DNA of 50,132 bases from a virus. Both the position numbers and the translations under genes were made by a program. Below, in pieces: positions 49,232 to 50,132 of the stretch. The stretch spans positions 1 to 50,132 of IMG/VR virus record IMGVR_UViG_3300036884_000045; one strand, given 5' to 3'. The first letter of the stretch is position 1. Each line of letters begins with the position of its first letter. The notes under the pieces are model-generated. The model ran no database searches. It was given only the letters and a program-made list of their open reading frames with translations, and was not told the DNA's origin.

Positions 49232-49360
49232 ATGGCAAAAACTAAAAGTTCAAGAAAAAAGAAAAGTAGTGGCGGTGGTAAGTCAAGATTTGCCGCAACG
49301 ATAAGGAAAAACCCAAGTAAATTCCCCGCCAAGACAGTTGCATGGGCTAAGAAACATTGA
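49232..49360 (+). CDS. Lys/Ser-rich 42-residue protein (right copy)
   Basis: Same as 8159-8287. Confidence 0.5.
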   Translation: MAKTKSSRKKKSSGGGKSRFAATIRKNPSKFPAKTVAWAKKH

Positions 49361-49680
49361 AGATCCCCTATAACATAACATTTGCTTTTCAATCCGTTAC
49401 CTCCGTAAGTGATAACATGGGGGGAACTACAGACACGTGGGCGACTGTTTCAGGTTTAAGCGCCGTACAGGGTCATCACAGAGAATTAAATGCAAACGAA
49501 ATCTTTGCAAATGAAAAGAAAGGATTTAAGGCATTTGATATGTTCTATTGTGATTATATTTCCTCAGTAACAGACACTTATCAAATCCTGTTTAATGGCG
49601 GCGTTTATAAAATACAGAATGTAAATGATCCTCATGGGATGCATTTATTTTTACAAATAGATACTCTAAAAAATAGTTGA
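49357..49680 (+). CDS. Head-tail joining protein (right copy)
   Basis: Identical translation to 8284-8607. Confidence 0.75.
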   Translation: MKIPYNITFAFQSVTSVSDNMGGTTDTWATVSGLSAVQGHHRELNANEIFANEKKGFKAFDMFYCDYISSVTDTYQILFNGGVYKIQNVNDPHGMHLFLQIDTLKNS

Positions 49681-49696
49681 TTAAGGATAATTGAAT

Positions 49697-50029
49697 ATGG
49701 CAGATAATATAGAAACACACGCAGAGCAAGAAGTTCATGCAAAAGAAAGTGGGTATAGAATATTACAATCTTGGCACATATATCTAATGATCGCAGTAAT
49801 GCTTGTTGGCTTTGGTGTCACTTGGGGAACTACTACAAGCGCCATAACTACTTTAGAAAATAGAGTAACAAAAACGGAAGTAAATATTAACGAGATGCAG
49901 AAGGAATTGCCCACACAAGCAGTTCTTGTTTCTAAAATAGAAACATTAACCAAACAAGTTGATGTTTTATCAGACAAGTTAGATAGAATCTTAATGAATA
50001 CTTACGGACAAAAAGGAGTAAGAAAATGA
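49697..50029 (+). CDS. Lysis accessory membrane protein (right copy)
   Basis: Identical translation to 8624-8956. Confidence 0.6.
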   Translation: MADNIETHAEQEVHAKESGYRILQSWHIYLMIAVMLVGFGVTWGTTTSAITTLENRVTKTEVNINEMQKELPTQAVLVSKIETLTKQVDVLSDKLDRILMNTYGQKGVRK

Positions 50030-50103
50030 GCATAACAACGGTTTATATATTCATAGGAATAATAATTTTAGTAACACTGTATCAAATATTTAGAAAAAAA
50101 TAA
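50026..50103 (+). CDS. 25-residue membrane peptide (right copy)
   Basis: Same as 8953-9030. Confidence 0.45.
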   Translation: MSITTVYIFIGIIILVTLYQIFRKK

Positions 50104-50115
50104 AAGGAGTCCAAA

Positions 50116-50132
50116 ATGTCACTTTTCGGAAA
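50116..50132 (+). CDS. Putative holin, 5' fragment cut by the window edge
   Basis: First 17 bases of the gene seen complete at 9043-9309; the start codon and AAAGGAGTCC site are present. Confidence 0.6.

Larger units (their letters stand above)
40054..50132. repeat. Right copy of the long terminal direct repeat
   Basis: Counterpart of 1-9059. Offset is 40,053 up to the intein and 41,073 after it. Differences seen: a diverged tract 40290-42156 and the 1020-bp insertion within it. Gene calls below in this copy have the same translations as their left counterparts. Confidence 0.93.

Overview
The window is a tailed double-stranded DNA phage genome read a little more than once around. It is AT-rich and nearly every gene is on the + strand with short ATGA/TTGA overlaps. 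It has terminase, portal, MuF-type head protein, scaffold, HK97-type capsid, neck proteins, a tail-tube protein, tail chaperones with a frameshift site and an 877-residue tape measure. There is no sheath, so a siphovirus is expected. I see no integrase, CI-like repressor, tRNA or CRISPR array. The host is probably Bacteroidota or a relative (inference): several proteins have Sec signal peptides with Gln just after the predicted cleavage site, and there are Bacteroidota-style Ig/FN3 repeats ending in RAYATNSAGTSYG-like motifs.

Layout. Bases 1-9059 recur at 40054-50132, so one genome unit is 40,053 bp without, or 41,073 bp with, the intein described below. Following one unit: head genes (112-8607, continuing from 36145-40164); a lysis cassette set inside the neck genes (8624-10446); neck, tail and fibre genes (10443-21195) ending at a strong terminator (21211-21240); a promoter region with short repeats (21238-21557); a recombination module with SMC-like ATPase, YqaJ exonuclease, GIY-YIG endonuclease and RecT (22064-26501); nucleases, a C5 DNA methyltransferase with a second gene overprinted in another frame, a PAPS-reductase-like protein and a DnaD-like replication protein (26548-31967); small accessory genes and gene remnants (32006-35771); then terminase and portal (36145-39442).

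The standout feature is the second copy of the MuF-like head gene (40165-42177). It holds a 340-residue in-frame intein (41038-42057) that the first copy (112-1104) lacks. Inside the intein, on the opposite strand and in exact codon register, is an intact open frame (41113-41967) for a protein with two helix-turn-helix units and a Vsr-like nuclease region. It has its own Shine-Dalgarno sequence and a sigma70-like promoter (42010-42038), and that promoter lies within codons of the intein's C-terminal splicing region. The sense frame stays open through all of it. This looks like an intein whose homing endonuclease is an antisense gene rather than a fused domain. The empty and occupied alleles differ at about 12% of residues in an 847-bp tract around the site, while the flanking kilobases are identical as far as I compared, which is what homing with co-conversion would leave.

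Other points: a reverse-strand three-gene cassette with a promoter and palindromes between MuF and scaffold; at least five signal-peptide proteins among structural genes; an internally duplicated tail-tube protein; remnants of ImmA/IrrE, DUF551 and a DNA methyltransferase.
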